DNA from: Chromatiaceae bacterium
Lineage (GTDB): Bacteria > Pseudomonadota > Gammaproteobacteria > Chromatiales > Chromatiaceae
Direction: 5' to 3'
Assembly: GCA_024235215.1 (NCBI GenBank)
Contig: JACKMU010000003.1
Coordinates: 124,001-188,000, forward strand
DNA: 64,000 nucleotides
Shown: in pieces, positions 35,929-44,394 of the stretch
Position numbering within the stretch: position 1 is the stretch's first letter
Layout of the letters: every line of letters begins with the position of its first letter
The notes under the pieces: model-generated
Told to the model about the DNA's origin: nothing
Seen by the model: the letters and a program-made list of their open reading frames with translations, nothing else
Databases searched by the model: none
Program-made: the position numbers and the translations under genes

Positions 35929-36831
35929 TTATCGCGCGGCCTGCATCGCCCGGGCCACACGCGAACCGTTCGGGCGTCCCAGGAAATTGCAGATATAGCT
36001 CCCCGCTGCAACCAGCAGCTGGAGATCCACCCCGCTCTCTATCCCCATACCGTCGAGCATATAGACCACATCCTCACTGGCGACGTTGCCACTCGCCCCT
36101 TTGGCGTAGGGACAGCCACCGAGACCAGCCACCGAACTGTCGATCGTGGCGATGCCCAGCTGCAGCGCAGCAAGCAGATTGGCCAGCGCCTGACCATAGG
36201 TGTCATGAAAGTGGGCAGCGAGATGCTCCGCGGCAACGCCTTCCATCACCCGTGAAAGCATACGTTGCGTGCGCAGCGGCGTTCCCGTCCCGATAGTATC
36301 TCCCAGCGATATCTCATAGCAGCCCATTTCGAACAGCCTGGCGGCCACATAGGCAACCGCCGCCGGATCTATCTCACCCTCGTAAGGACAGCCGAGTACG
36401 CAGGAGACGTAGCCACGCACACGCACACCATGTGTCAGCGCCGCGCCGATCACCTCACGGTAGCGCTCGAGACTCTCAGAGATGGAGCAGTTGATATTCT
36501 TCCTGGTGAAGCTCTCCGAGGCAGCGGCAAATACTGCGATCTCCTCCACCCCGGCAGCCAGTGCCGACTCCAACCCGCGCTGGTTCGGTACCAACATCGG
36601 GTAACTGATCCCGTTGCGTTTTTTGAGTGCGGCGAACACTTCGGCGCTGGCGGCCATCTGCGGCACCCATTTGGGTGCGACGAAACTGCCCGCCTCGATC
36701 ACGCGCAGGCCGCTGGCAGCCAAGCGCTCGATCAACGCCACCTTGATCTCCGCCGGAACCTGACGCGGTTCGTTCTGCAGACCGTCGCGTGGCGCCACTT
36801 CGACTATTTTCACTTTGTCGGGCAGTTTCAT
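35929..36831 (-). CDS. liuE: Hydroxymethylglutaryl-CoA lyase
   Basis: 300 residues from the ATG at 36831. It splits HMG-CoA into acetoacetate and acetyl-CoA, the last step of leucine breakdown. Metal and catalytic motifs of the TIM-barrel lyase family are present: VEVAPRDGLQNEP, GDTIGTGTP, HFHDTYGQALANL and the HMG-CoA lyase signature SVAGLGGCPYAKGASGN with its catalytic cysteine. It is the last enzyme gene of the run that starts with isovaleryl-CoA dehydrogenase. Confidence 0.95.
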   Translation of the reverse strand: MKLPDKVKIVEVAPRDGLQNEPRQVPAEIKVALIERLAASGLRVIEAGSFVAPKWVPQMAASAEVFAALKKRNGISYPMLVPNQRGLESALAAGVEEIAVFAAASESFTRKNINCSISESLERYREVIGAALTHGVRVRGYVSCVLGCPYEGEIDPAAVAYVAARLFEMGCYEISLGDTIGTGTPLRTQRMLSRVMEGVAAEHLAAHFHDTYGQALANLLAALQLGIATIDSSVAGLGGCPYAKGASGNVASEDVVYMLDGMGIESGVDLQLLVAAGSYICNFLGRPNGSRVARAMQAAR

Positions 36832-36885
36832 GCTGTTCGCCTGATCACTCCCACTCCCGTTTAACACACTGAACACCCAACACTT

Positions 36886-37812
36886 TCAAATGAGCACATT
36901 GGTACCGGCAAGCCGCTCGAAATAGCGGGCCCGGTAGAGATGGCGCTCGTGTTGATCATCATCGTCGAACGCCGACCGGTCATGCAGCAGATTGTTGCCG
37001 ATCAGCCCCATGCCGGGCTCCAGCCGGCCACGGTAGATGTAGGGCAGCGGACTCTCCAGCAACTGCTGCAGACGAGCGCGCGCTTGCAGGGTCAGCGGGT
37101 CGTCGGCCCAGACCACATTGCGCGCGCGCATGCTGTAGCGCATGTGCAGATCTCCCGTGGGAGTGATCGAAAAGACCGGTCCCGTCTCCGTCTTGCGCGC
37201 CACCTCCCCCTGTCCATCCATACGCGGCGGGATGGTCATCGCCTCCGGCCGCATCAATGCCTGGATCCATTCGGGATTCTCGTCACGCAGCAGAATATAG
37301 ACGATCTCATGGTCCATCAGTGCATTCTCACCACCGCTCGCCGCACTCTGTACACAGTGCAGCAGCAGTGAGTGGATCTGCCGCTCCGGCGCGTTGTAGT
37401 AACCATCCGTATGCCACTTGATTGCACGGTTGGTGTAGGGGATGTAGTGCTGCCGCGTACCGTCGTTGACCACGCGCAGCGAGGTGAGGCCGGTCTCATC
37501 CGCCAGCCAGTTGTGGTTCAGACCGCAGACACCGAAGCGACGGCTGATGCTGAGCGGGATCTCCGGATCGGGATCCTGTCCGGTGGTACCGATATAGATC
37601 GCCATATTGGCCTTCCGGCAGCGCTGCTGCAGTGCCTGGAACTGGCTCTCTTTCAGCTCGCGCGGATCACCGATCTCTACCACCAGCTCTTCCAGACGGG
37701 TCGGATAACTATCCAGTTTATGATCGCGCCAGGCGAGATATCCCTCCCGGTTGCTCAGGTTGAACGGGCTGCGTTCCAGGTTGCTGCGGGATAAGCTGAA
37801 GTTCATGTTCAT
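36886..37812 (-). CDS. TauD/TfdA-like Fe(II)/2-oxoglutarate dioxygenase family protein
   Basis: 308 residues. The iron-binding facial triad is visible: WHTDGYY gives the H-x-D pair (about residue 134) and NNLLHDRSAF the distal histidine (about 275), followed by the arginine region RHLYRARYF that would hold 2-oxoglutarate. The fold type is that of TauD, TfdA and gamma-butyrobetaine hydroxylase. Substrate unknown. It lies inside the leucine operon between methylcrotonyl-CoA carboxylase alpha and HMG-CoA lyase, so a branched or short-chain acid is a reasonable guess (inference only). Confidence 0.8.
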   Translation of the reverse strand: MNMNFSLSRSNLERSPFNLSNREGYLAWRDHKLDSYPTRLEELVVEIGDPRELKESQFQALQQRCRKANMAIYIGTTGQDPDPEIPLSISRRFGVCGLNHNWLADETGLTSLRVVNDGTRQHYIPYTNRAIKWHTDGYYNAPERQIHSLLLHCVQSAASGGENALMDHEIVYILLRDENPEWIQALMRPEAMTIPPRMDGQGEVARKTETGPVFSITPTGDLHMRYSMRARNVVWADDPLTLQARARLQQLLESPLPYIYRGRLEPGMGLIGNNLLHDRSAFDDDDQHERHLYRARYFERLAGTNVLI

Positions 37813-37894
37813 GTGTTGCCGTTGAAGTGGATCAGTAAATCATGACTTTCTAACACAAATCCAAAGGATGAATCCAGGTATGCTTAGATTGATA

Positions 37895-37972
37895 CGCAGG
37901 GACCGGATTCGAACCGAATTCCCGGACTATGGCTCGATCAAATCCTCTGCCGTTCGACTATGACCCCTGGTG
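37895..37972 (-). other. tRNA-like sequence, not a standard tRNA
   Basis: The minus strand contains GGTTCGAATCC, a canonical T-arm core, and upstream TAGTCGAACGGCAGA, like a tRNA D-loop (AACGGCA). AGGGGTC and GGTCCCT can pair as an acceptor-like stem. However, spacing, D-stem and anticodon arm do not fit a cloverleaf, so it is perhaps a tRNA remnant. Confidence 0.3.
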
Positions 37973-37979
37973 GCACAAA

Positions 37980-39977
37980 CTAATCCGCTTCCATCCTCAA
38001 CAGTTCATCCCCCTCTTCCACCTGATCCCCGACATCGAAGCAGATCTCCCGCACCACGCCGTCGAACGGTGCAGAGATGCTGTGCTCCATCTTCATTGCC
38101 TCCACGACCAGCAGTGGATCCCCCTGCTTGACATGCGCACCCGCTGTGACCCGAACCGCCACCACGCTGCCCGGCATCGGCGCGATCAGTCCGCCGGTCA
38201 CCTCTTCTCCCTCCATCGCATCGATGCGCGGATCATGCAGCGTCAGCTGCCACGCACGCCCCTGCTGCAGGATGGTCAGCTCCTTCTGATGCTTGATCAC
38301 CGCCGCCCTCAGGCGCCGGTCCTGGATATCGGCCAGCAGATCGCCATCGCTCGCAATCTCACCGGAGACCTGCCAGGCGCCGCTGGGCAGATCGAGTTGG
38401 TAGCCCCCGCTGCGATAGTGCGCGATCACCTCGATCTCATGCTCACCCTGACGGAAGAAGAAGCTGTGGAAGTTGTCCTGGTTCAGGCGCCAGCCGTCGC
38501 TCACCCCCCAGGGAGAGCCCGGGTCGGCCGACGCTTCGCGCTGACGTTGCGCACGCTGGGAATCGAGCAACAGTTCATAGAGCGCCGCCAGTGCCAGCAC
38601 CTCATCCGGAAGTGCTCCCTTGCCCGGGAGGAGCAGGCGCTTGTGGGTATCGATAAAACCGGTATCGAGCGCCTCTTCGGCCAGTGCCGGAACCGCACAC
38701 AATGCCGCAAGAAATTCCAGATTGGTCTGCACGCCAACGATGCGGTAGGCATTGAGCGCGCCGCGCATGCGCCGCAGCGCACTGGAGCGGTCGCGATCCC
38801 AGACGATCAGCTTGGCAATCATCGGATCGTAATGCACGCTCACCTCGTCGCCCTGCCTGACTCCGGTATCGACCCGGACGTGGGTGCTCTCGACCGGCGT
38901 TTTCAGGTAGCGCAACCGGCCGGTGGCAGGGAGAAAATCGCGCTCCGGACTCTCCGCATAGACACGCGCCTCGAAAGCGTGGCCGTTGATCTCGAGCTGC
39001 TCCTGAGTCAGTGGCAACGGCTCACCGCTGGCGATGCGCAGCTGCCACTCCACCAGATCCTGCCCGGAGATCATCTCGGTCACCGGATGCTCCACCTGCA
39101 GCCGGGTGTTCATCTCCATGAAGTAGAAGCTGTTGTCCCGCTGCATCAGAAACTCCACCGTACCAGCGCCCTGATAGCCGATCGCGGCCGCGGCATCGAT
39201 CGCCGCTGCGCCCATCCGCGCACGCAAATCCGGGGTAATGCCCGGCGCCGGCGCCTCCTCCAGCACCTTCTGATGACGACGCTGAATGGAGCAATCACGC
39301 TCGAACAGGTGCACCAGATTGCCGTGCGCATCGGCAAAGATCTGCAGTTCGACATGGCGTGGCGCAATCAGATAGCGTTCCAGCAGCACCCGGTCGTCGG
39401 CAAAGGAGGATTGCGCTTCGCGCCGTGCCGATTGCAGCGCGGCATCAAACTGCGCGGCGTTCATCACGATACGCATCCCCTTGCCGCCACCCCCTGCGGT
39501 CGCCTTGATCAGCAGCGGATACCCCATTGACTCAGCCTCGATACGCAACCGCTCATCCGACTGGTCTTCACCGTGGTAGCCAGGGACCAGCGGCACCCCG
39601 GCCTGCATCATCAGAAGCTTGGCTTCGCTTTTGCTGCCCATCGCCCGGATCGCTGATTCCGGTGGGCCGATGAAGGTCACCCCGGTTTCGCCGCAGGCGC
39701 GGGCGAACGCCGCATTCTCGGAAAGAAATCCGTAACCGGGGTGAATCGCCTGGGCGCCAGACTCCCTGGCCACCTGCAGTATCCGGTCGCTGTGCAGATA
39801 GCTCTCACGCGCTGCCGCCGGCCCAATCAGATAAGCCTCATCGCACGCCGCCACATGCATTGCACCGGCATCCGCCTCCGAGTAGACCGCCACGGTGGCG
39901 ATGCCGAGCCGACGCGCGGTGCGAGCCACGCGGCAGGCAATCTCACCCCGGTTCGCGATCAGTATTTTTTCGAACAT
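37980..39977 (-). CDS. liuD: 3-methylcrotonyl-CoA carboxylase, biotin-containing alpha subunit
   Basis: 665 residues. The biotin carboxylase domain (1-450) begins FEKILIANRGEIACRV and has the glycine-rich ATP loop KATAGGGGKGMRIV and EMNTRLQVEHPVTE. A linker domain follows, and the C-terminal biotinyl domain carries EAMKMEHS, whose lysine holds biotin. With the beta subunit it carboxylates 3-methylcrotonyl-CoA in leucine breakdown. The neighbours (beta subunit, hydratase, HMG-CoA lyase) support this over other acyl-CoA carboxylases. The frame on the opposite strand is a shadow. Confidence 0.95.
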   Translation of the reverse strand: MFEKILIANRGEIACRVARTARRLGIATVAVYSEADAGAMHVAACDEAYLIGPAAARESYLHSDRILQVARESGAQAIHPGYGFLSENAAFARACGETGVTFIGPPESAIRAMGSKSEAKLLMMQAGVPLVPGYHGEDQSDERLRIEAESMGYPLLIKATAGGGGKGMRIVMNAAQFDAALQSARREAQSSFADDRVLLERYLIAPRHVELQIFADAHGNLVHLFERDCSIQRRHQKVLEEAPAPGITPDLRARMGAAAIDAAAAIGYQGAGTVEFLMQRDNSFYFMEMNTRLQVEHPVTEMISGQDLVEWQLRIASGEPLPLTQEQLEINGHAFEARVYAESPERDFLPATGRLRYLKTPVESTHVRVDTGVRQGDEVSVHYDPMIAKLIVWDRDRSSALRRMRGALNAYRIVGVQTNLEFLAALCAVPALAEEALDTGFIDTHKRLLLPGKGALPDEVLALAALYELLLDSQRAQRQREASADPGSPWGVSDGWRLNQDNFHSFFFRQGEHEIEVIAHYRSGGYQLDLPSGAWQVSGEIASDGDLLADIQDRRLRAAVIKHQKELTILQQGRAWQLTLHDPRIDAMEGEEVTGGLIAPMPGSVVAVRVTAGAHVKQGDPLLVVEAMKMEHSISAPFDGVVREICFDVGDQVEEGDELLRMEAD

Positions 39978-39980
39978 CTG

Positions 39981-40784
39981 CTACCTCGGCTCAATCCAGT
40001 TGGGCGAACGTTTTTCCAGAAAGGCTCCGACACCCTCGCGTCCCTCGTCGGAGGCACGAATCGAGGTGATGCGCTCCGCCGTGGCGGCGACCAGTGCCGC
40101 ACTGGTCGGTCGGCGGGATACGGCAAAGATGAGCGACTTGGCAGCCGCCAGCGCCTGTGGTCCGCCGTTGAGCAACTGCACCAGCAGGCTCTCCAGCGTG
40201 CTGTCGAGCTGATCTTCCGGTACCACCTGGTGCAGCAGACCGATACGCAGCGCTTCGTTCGCATCGAAGCGTTCTCCCGTCAACATATAGCGCCGGGCGG
40301 CACGCTCACCGATCGCCGCGATGACATAGGGCGAAATCACCGCCGGTATCAGCCCGAGGCGCACCTCGGTGAGCGCAAACTGCGCCCGCTGCGCGCCGAC
40401 CGCGATGTCACAGCAGGCGACCAGCCCGACGCCGCCACCGAACGCCGCTCCCTGAACCCGGGCGATGGTCGGCTTGTTGAGATGGTTCAGCTTTTCCATC
40501 AGCGCAGCCAGTTGCAGTGCATCCTGATGATTCTGCTCCCGACTGTAGCCAGCCATGCGCCGCATCCAGTTGAGATCGGCGCCGGCAGAGAAGCTCTTTC
40601 CCGCTGCCGCCAACACCACTGCCCGCACCCCAGGCTCCCTCTCGACCTGCTTCAGTGCCTGCAGCAGTTGAGCGATCAACGCGTCGTCGAACGCATTGTG
40701 CAGGTGCGGACGATTCAGGGTGAGATGGGCAATACCACGGTCGTCGCAGGTCAGCTGTACCATAGCGTCACTGCTCATCGTCAC
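39981..40784 (-). CDS. liuC: Methylglutaconyl-CoA hydratase (enoyl-CoA hydratase family)
   Basis: 267 residues of the crotonase fold. LAAAGKSFSAGADLNWMRRM forms the first oxyanion-hole strand, VQGAAFGGGVGLVACCDIAVG the second, and FALTEVRLGLIPAVISPYVI holds the active-site glutamate region. It converts 3-methylglutaconyl-CoA to HMG-CoA. The position between the two carboxylase subunit genes defines the role. The start overlaps the beta-subunit stop (ATGA), and four bases separate it from the alpha-subunit gene. Confidence 0.92.
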   Translation of the reverse strand: MTMSSDAMVQLTCDDRGIAHLTLNRPHLHNAFDDALIAQLLQALKQVEREPGVRAVVLAAAGKSFSAGADLNWMRRMAGYSREQNHQDALQLAALMEKLNHLNKPTIARVQGAAFGGGVGLVACCDIAVGAQRAQFALTEVRLGLIPAVISPYVIAAIGERAARRYMLTGERFDANEALRIGLLHQVVPEDQLDSTLESLLVQLLNGGPQALAAAKSLIFAVSRRPTSAALVAATAERITSIRASDEGREGVGAFLEKRSPNWIEPR

Positions 40785-42388
40785 ATCCTGAAGACGCCGA
40801 AGCGAGTCTGCTCAATCGGTGCATTGAGCGCGGCTGAGATACCCAATCCCAGTACTCTGCGTGAATCGACCGGATCGATGATACCGTCGTCCCAGAGTCT
40901 GGCACTGGCATAATAGGGATGCCCCTGACGCTCGTATTGCGCCATGATCGGTTGCTTGAACTCCGCCTCCTCCCGTGCATCCCACTGCTCACCACGCGCC
41001 GCCATCGCATCCCGTTTTATCTGTGCCAGCACGTTCGCCGCCTGCTCTCCACCCATCACCGAAATGCGCGCATTCGGCCACATCCAGACAAAGCGCGGGC
41101 CGTAGGCTCGACCACACATCGCGTAATTACCGGCGCCGAAACTGCCACCCACCACCAGGGTGAACTTGGGCACCCGGGCGCAGGCGACCGCAGTAACCAT
41201 CTTGGCACCATCCTTGGCAATGCCACCCGCCTCATACTTCCTACCTACCATGAATCCGGTGATATTCTGCAGAAACACCAGCGGTATGCCCCGTTGCGCG
41301 CACAGTTCAACGAAGTGCGCCCCTTTCAGTGCCGATTCGGAGAAGAGGATACCGTTATTGGCGACGAGGCCGACCGGATAGCCGTGGATGTGGGCGAAAC
41401 CACACACCAGCGTGGTACCGTACAACTTTTTGAACTCGTCGAACTCACTGCCGTCCACAATCCGCGCAATCACTTCGCGGATATCGAAAGGGGTGCGCCG
41501 ATCTGCAGGAACAATACCGTAGAGCTCCTCCGCCGGAAAGAGCGGTTCACGCACCTCGGCCAGCGCCAGTTGAGCCGGCTTGGAACGGTTGAGACTGGCC
41601 ACCGCGCGACGGGCCAATCCAAGTGCATGGGAGTCGTTCATCGCATAATGGTCGGTCACGCCGGAGATGCGGGAATGCACTTCGGCACCGCCCAGCTCCT
41701 CGGCGCTGACCACCTCGCCAGTCGCCGCCTTCACCAGTGGCGGTCCACCCAGGAAGATGGTCCCCTGCTGGCGTACGATGATGCTCTCGTCGGACATCGC
41801 CGGCACGTAAGCCCCACCCGCGGTGCAGGAGCCCATCACCACGGCAATCTGGGGTATTCCGGCAGCGGAGAGATTGGCCTGATTGTAGAAGATGCGGCCG
41901 AAGTGGTCGCGGTCGGGAAACACCTCGTCCTGGCTGGGCAGGTTGGCCCCACCGGAATCGACCAGATAGATGCACGGCAGCTGGTTCTCACGCGCAATCT
42001 CCTGGGCGCGCAGATGTTTCTTTACCGTCATCGGATAGTAGCTGCCCCCCTTGACCGTGGCGTCGTTGGCGATGACCAGACACTCCAGGCCACTCACACG
42101 ACCGATCCCGGTGATGATGCCAGCAGCCGGCACCTCACCGTTGTACATACCGTGGGCAGCGAACTGGGAGAGTTCGAGAAACGGCGAACCCGCATCCAGC
42201 AGCACCCGGATGCGCTCCCGCGGCAGCAGTTTGCCGCGGCTGAGATGGCGCCCACAGGCCTGCGCGCCGCCCCCCTGGGAGATCAGCGCCACCCGGCTGC
42301 GCAGATCCGCCACCAGAGTCAGCATCGCCTCCCGGTTGCTGCGATAACTCTCCGCGCGGATATTGACACTGTTTCCAATCATCGACAT
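40781..42388 (-). CDS. liuB: 3-methylcrotonyl-CoA carboxylase, beta subunit
   Basis: 535 residues of the acyl-CoA carboxyltransferase family, the usual length. Typical segments: ECLVIANDATVKGGSYYPMTVKKHLRAQ, YLVDSGGANLPSQDEVFPD, GSCTAGGAYVPAMSDE and, near the C-terminus, MGGEQAANVLAQI. It moves the carboxyl group from biotin to methylcrotonyl-CoA. The ATG at 42388 overlaps the stop of the upstream isomerase-like gene and has GGGAGG at a good distance; a GTG one codon upstream is too close to that site. Confidence 0.95.
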   Translation of the reverse strand: MSMIGNSVNIRAESYRSNREAMLTLVADLRSRVALISQGGGAQACGRHLSRGKLLPRERIRVLLDAGSPFLELSQFAAHGMYNGEVPAAGIITGIGRVSGLECLVIANDATVKGGSYYPMTVKKHLRAQEIARENQLPCIYLVDSGGANLPSQDEVFPDRDHFGRIFYNQANLSAAGIPQIAVVMGSCTAGGAYVPAMSDESIIVRQQGTIFLGGPPLVKAATGEVVSAEELGGAEVHSRISGVTDHYAMNDSHALGLARRAVASLNRSKPAQLALAEVREPLFPAEELYGIVPADRRTPFDIREVIARIVDGSEFDEFKKLYGTTLVCGFAHIHGYPVGLVANNGILFSESALKGAHFVELCAQRGIPLVFLQNITGFMVGRKYEAGGIAKDGAKMVTAVACARVPKFTLVVGGSFGAGNYAMCGRAYGPRFVWMWPNARISVMGGEQAANVLAQIKRDAMAARGEQWDAREEAEFKQPIMAQYERQGHPYYASARLWDDGIIDPVDSRRVLGLGISAALNAPIEQTRFGVFRM

Positions 42389-42990
42389 CACCAGCCTCCC
42401 GACTGCAGCCAGTGCGCCACCTGGTCCAGGCGGTCGTTGCCCCAGAATGGTTCGTCCCCGACAAAGATGAAGGGCGAGCCGAAGACACCCCGCTGCAGTG
42501 CGGCTTCGGTCTCGGTTTTCAACCGCTGCTTCACCGCGGGAGATGCGATCGCGGCCAGCAACTTCTCCGCATCCACTCCCAGAGGTTGTGCCAGCTCCGC
42601 GACCAGCTCTGGGCGGGTGCCGTCACGGCCCTCTGCGAAAGTAGCCAGGTAGACCGCCTTCGCCAGCGCTCGTGCGGTTTCCGGCTGCTGGTCGACGAGC
42701 CAGTAATAGGCACGGCTCGGCGCCAGTGCCGCCTTGGGAAACTCCTCTGGAATTTGGAAAGCCGCTCCCTGCAGGCGCGCGCTGCGGGCAAAGTCGCGGG
42801 CTACGTACTCTCCCATCAGCGGTGTATCCAGCAGCGGCCGGTGGCCGGTTGCAGAGAAAGCCGGTCCGAGCAGGAAGGGGCGCCAGACCACCTCCCGGCC
42901 CGCCCTGGCGGCGATCTCGTCGATACGCAGACTGGCCAGGTAGCCGTAGGGCGAGTAGAAATCGAAGTAGAAATCGATTGCAGAAGACAT
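42388..42990 (-). CDS. 2-hydroxychromene-2-carboxylate isomerase-like (DsbA-fold) protein
   Basis: 200 residues, thioredoxin/kappa-GST (DsbA) fold. DFYFDFYSPYGYLASLRIDEIA has serine and no CxxC, as in HCCA isomerases and kappa glutathione transferases; the C-terminal GVFGSPFIFVGDEPFWGNDRLDQV is the conserved family end. Known members use glutathione in naphthalene breakdown. Here it is inside the leucine operon, so the substrate is probably a different enone or acyl compound. The stop overlaps the liuB ATG. Confidence 0.88.
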   Translation of the reverse strand: MSSAIDFYFDFYSPYGYLASLRIDEIAARAGREVVWRPFLLGPAFSATGHRPLLDTPLMGEYVARDFARSARLQGAAFQIPEEFPKAALAPSRAYYWLVDQQPETARALAKAVYLATFAEGRDGTRPELVAELAQPLGVDAEKLLAAIASPAVKQRLKTETEAALQRGVFGSPFIFVGDEPFWGNDRLDQVAHWLQSGGW

Positions 42991-43132
42991 CGTGTGTTCC
43001 TTGCGTAACAGGGCCGAGTGCCCAGGGCTGAGGGCCGAGGAAAAACAAACGGGTGCTGAGGCCAACTACTCGACCCTCGGCCGTTGTTTTATCCGGTCCC
43101 GACATTCTAAAAATAAGACTCGCATGCTGATT

Positions 43133-44266
43133 TCACGCCTCCAAATTACGCGCTATCACCATACGCTGAATATCACTGGTGCCTTCGTAAATCTGGCTGA
43201 TACGCACATCACGGTAGATGCGTTCCACTGGAAAATCTCTGAGATAGCCATAGCCGCCGTGGATCTGGATGGCAGCGGAGCAGATCTTCTCCGCAGCCTC
43301 TGAGGCGAACAGTTTGGCCATGCACGCCTGTTTCAGACAGGGTTTGCCGGCGTCGCGCAGCTCAGCAGCGTGCAGCACCAGTAGCCGTGCCGCTTCCAGC
43401 TGTGTCGCCATATCCGCCAGGCGAAACGCCACTGCCTGATGGTCGATGATGGGCCGGCCGAAGCTCTCGCGCTCTCTGGCGTAGCCAAGCGCCGCCTCGT
43501 AGGCGGCGCGCGCCATACCGACACACTGCGCAGCGATACCGATGCGGCCGCTCTCCAGGTTGCTCAGCGCGATCTTGTAGCCCTCCCCTTCGCATCCGAT
43601 CAGATGGTCGGCGGGGATGCGGCAGTCGTCGAAGAAGATCTGCGCGGTGTCCGATGCGTGCTGCCCCATCTTCTCCTCGACCACAGCCACCTGGTAGCCC
43701 GGGTTGTCGGTGGGCACCGCAAACGCGCTGATCCCTTGCTTTCCGGCCGTGGGATCGGTCACCGCGAAGACGATGGCGAGCTGCGCCTGCTTGCCTGAGG
43801 TGATGAACTGTTTGGTGCCGTTCAGTACATACTCGTCACCATCGCGCAGCGCGCGGGTCTTCAGCGCCGCCGCGTCCGAACCGGCCTGCGGCTCGGTCAG
43901 GCAGAAGCATCCAAGCATCTTGCCAGAGGCGAGGGGCCGCAGATACCTCTCCTTCAGGTTGTCGCTGCCGAACTTCAGCAGCGGTCCGCACACCACTGAG
44001 TTGTTGACACTGAGAATGGTGGAGCAGGCGCCATCGCCTGCAGCGATCTCTTCGATCGCCAGCGCGAATGCGACATAGCCGGTTTCGGAACCGCCCCAGA
44101 TCTCCGGCACGGTCATCCCGTAGAGCCCCAGTTCACCCATCTCCGCCAGCTCGCTGGCCGGAAAGTGACTCTCCCGGTCCCAACGCGCGGCATTGGGCAA
44201 CAGGCGCTCCTGAGCGAACTCGCGTGCCATCTCCCGGATCATCTTCTGCTCTTCGGTCAGGATCAC
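43133..44266 (-). CDS. Acyl-CoA dehydrogenase, short-chain type
   Basis: 377 residues. FAD-enzyme motifs: CFCLTEPQAGSDAAALKTRA, QFITSGKQA, GRPIIDHQAVAFRLADMATQ, and the C-terminal ISQIYEGTSDIQRMVIARNL, whose glutamate is the catalytic base of butyryl-CoA type dehydrogenases. It probably oxidises butyryl-CoA or isobutyryl/2-methylbutyryl-CoA. It lies between the thiolase and the isomerase-like gene in the leucine operon and so could serve the IcmF product. Chain length is not certain. Confidence 0.9.
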   Translation of the reverse strand: MILTEEQKMIREMAREFAQERLLPNAARWDRESHFPASELAEMGELGLYGMTVPEIWGGSETGYVAFALAIEEIAAGDGACSTILSVNNSVVCGPLLKFGSDNLKERYLRPLASGKMLGCFCLTEPQAGSDAAALKTRALRDGDEYVLNGTKQFITSGKQAQLAIVFAVTDPTAGKQGISAFAVPTDNPGYQVAVVEEKMGQHASDTAQIFFDDCRIPADHLIGCEGEGYKIALSNLESGRIGIAAQCVGMARAAYEAALGYARERESFGRPIIDHQAVAFRLADMATQLEAARLLVLHAAELRDAGKPCLKQACMAKLFASEAAEKICSAAIQIHGGYGYLRDFPVERIYRDVRISQIYEGTSDIQRMVIARNLEA

Positions 44267-44330
44267 TCTAAAATCCCCCAGTATGCGGTCAGCGCTGCGC
44301 TCGAAAATTATCGGTCTATGGTCGGATTGA

Positions 44331-44350
44331 ACCTGATGACTGCATCAGGT
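44331..44350. repeat. 8-bp hairpin between thiolase and acyl-CoA dehydrogenase genes
   Basis: ACCTGATG (44331-44338) and CATCAGGT (44343-44350) pair with a four-base loop. It may adjust message stability within the operon; no T-run follows on the transcribed strand. Confidence 0.4.
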
Positions 44351-44394
44351 CGCCTCCACCGTTGACTGATTGGCTCGCCAGCGAACCAGGACGA

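Noticed and set aside
37929..39530. 533-residue frame opposite methylcrotonyl-CoA carboxylase alpha
   Set aside because: Shadow of the biotin carboxylase gene; composition rich in His, Gln, Arg and Leu typical of reverse-strand reading of GC-rich genes.
40919..42652. 577-residue frame opposite liuB
   Set aside because: Shadow frame across two real genes, with no recognisable domain.
43030..43085. GGCCGAGG/CCTCGGCC hairpin between the isomerase-like and acyl-CoA dehydrogenase genes
   Set aside because: 8-bp stem with a long loop and no T-run; could be chance in GC-rich DNA, so not listed as a terminator.
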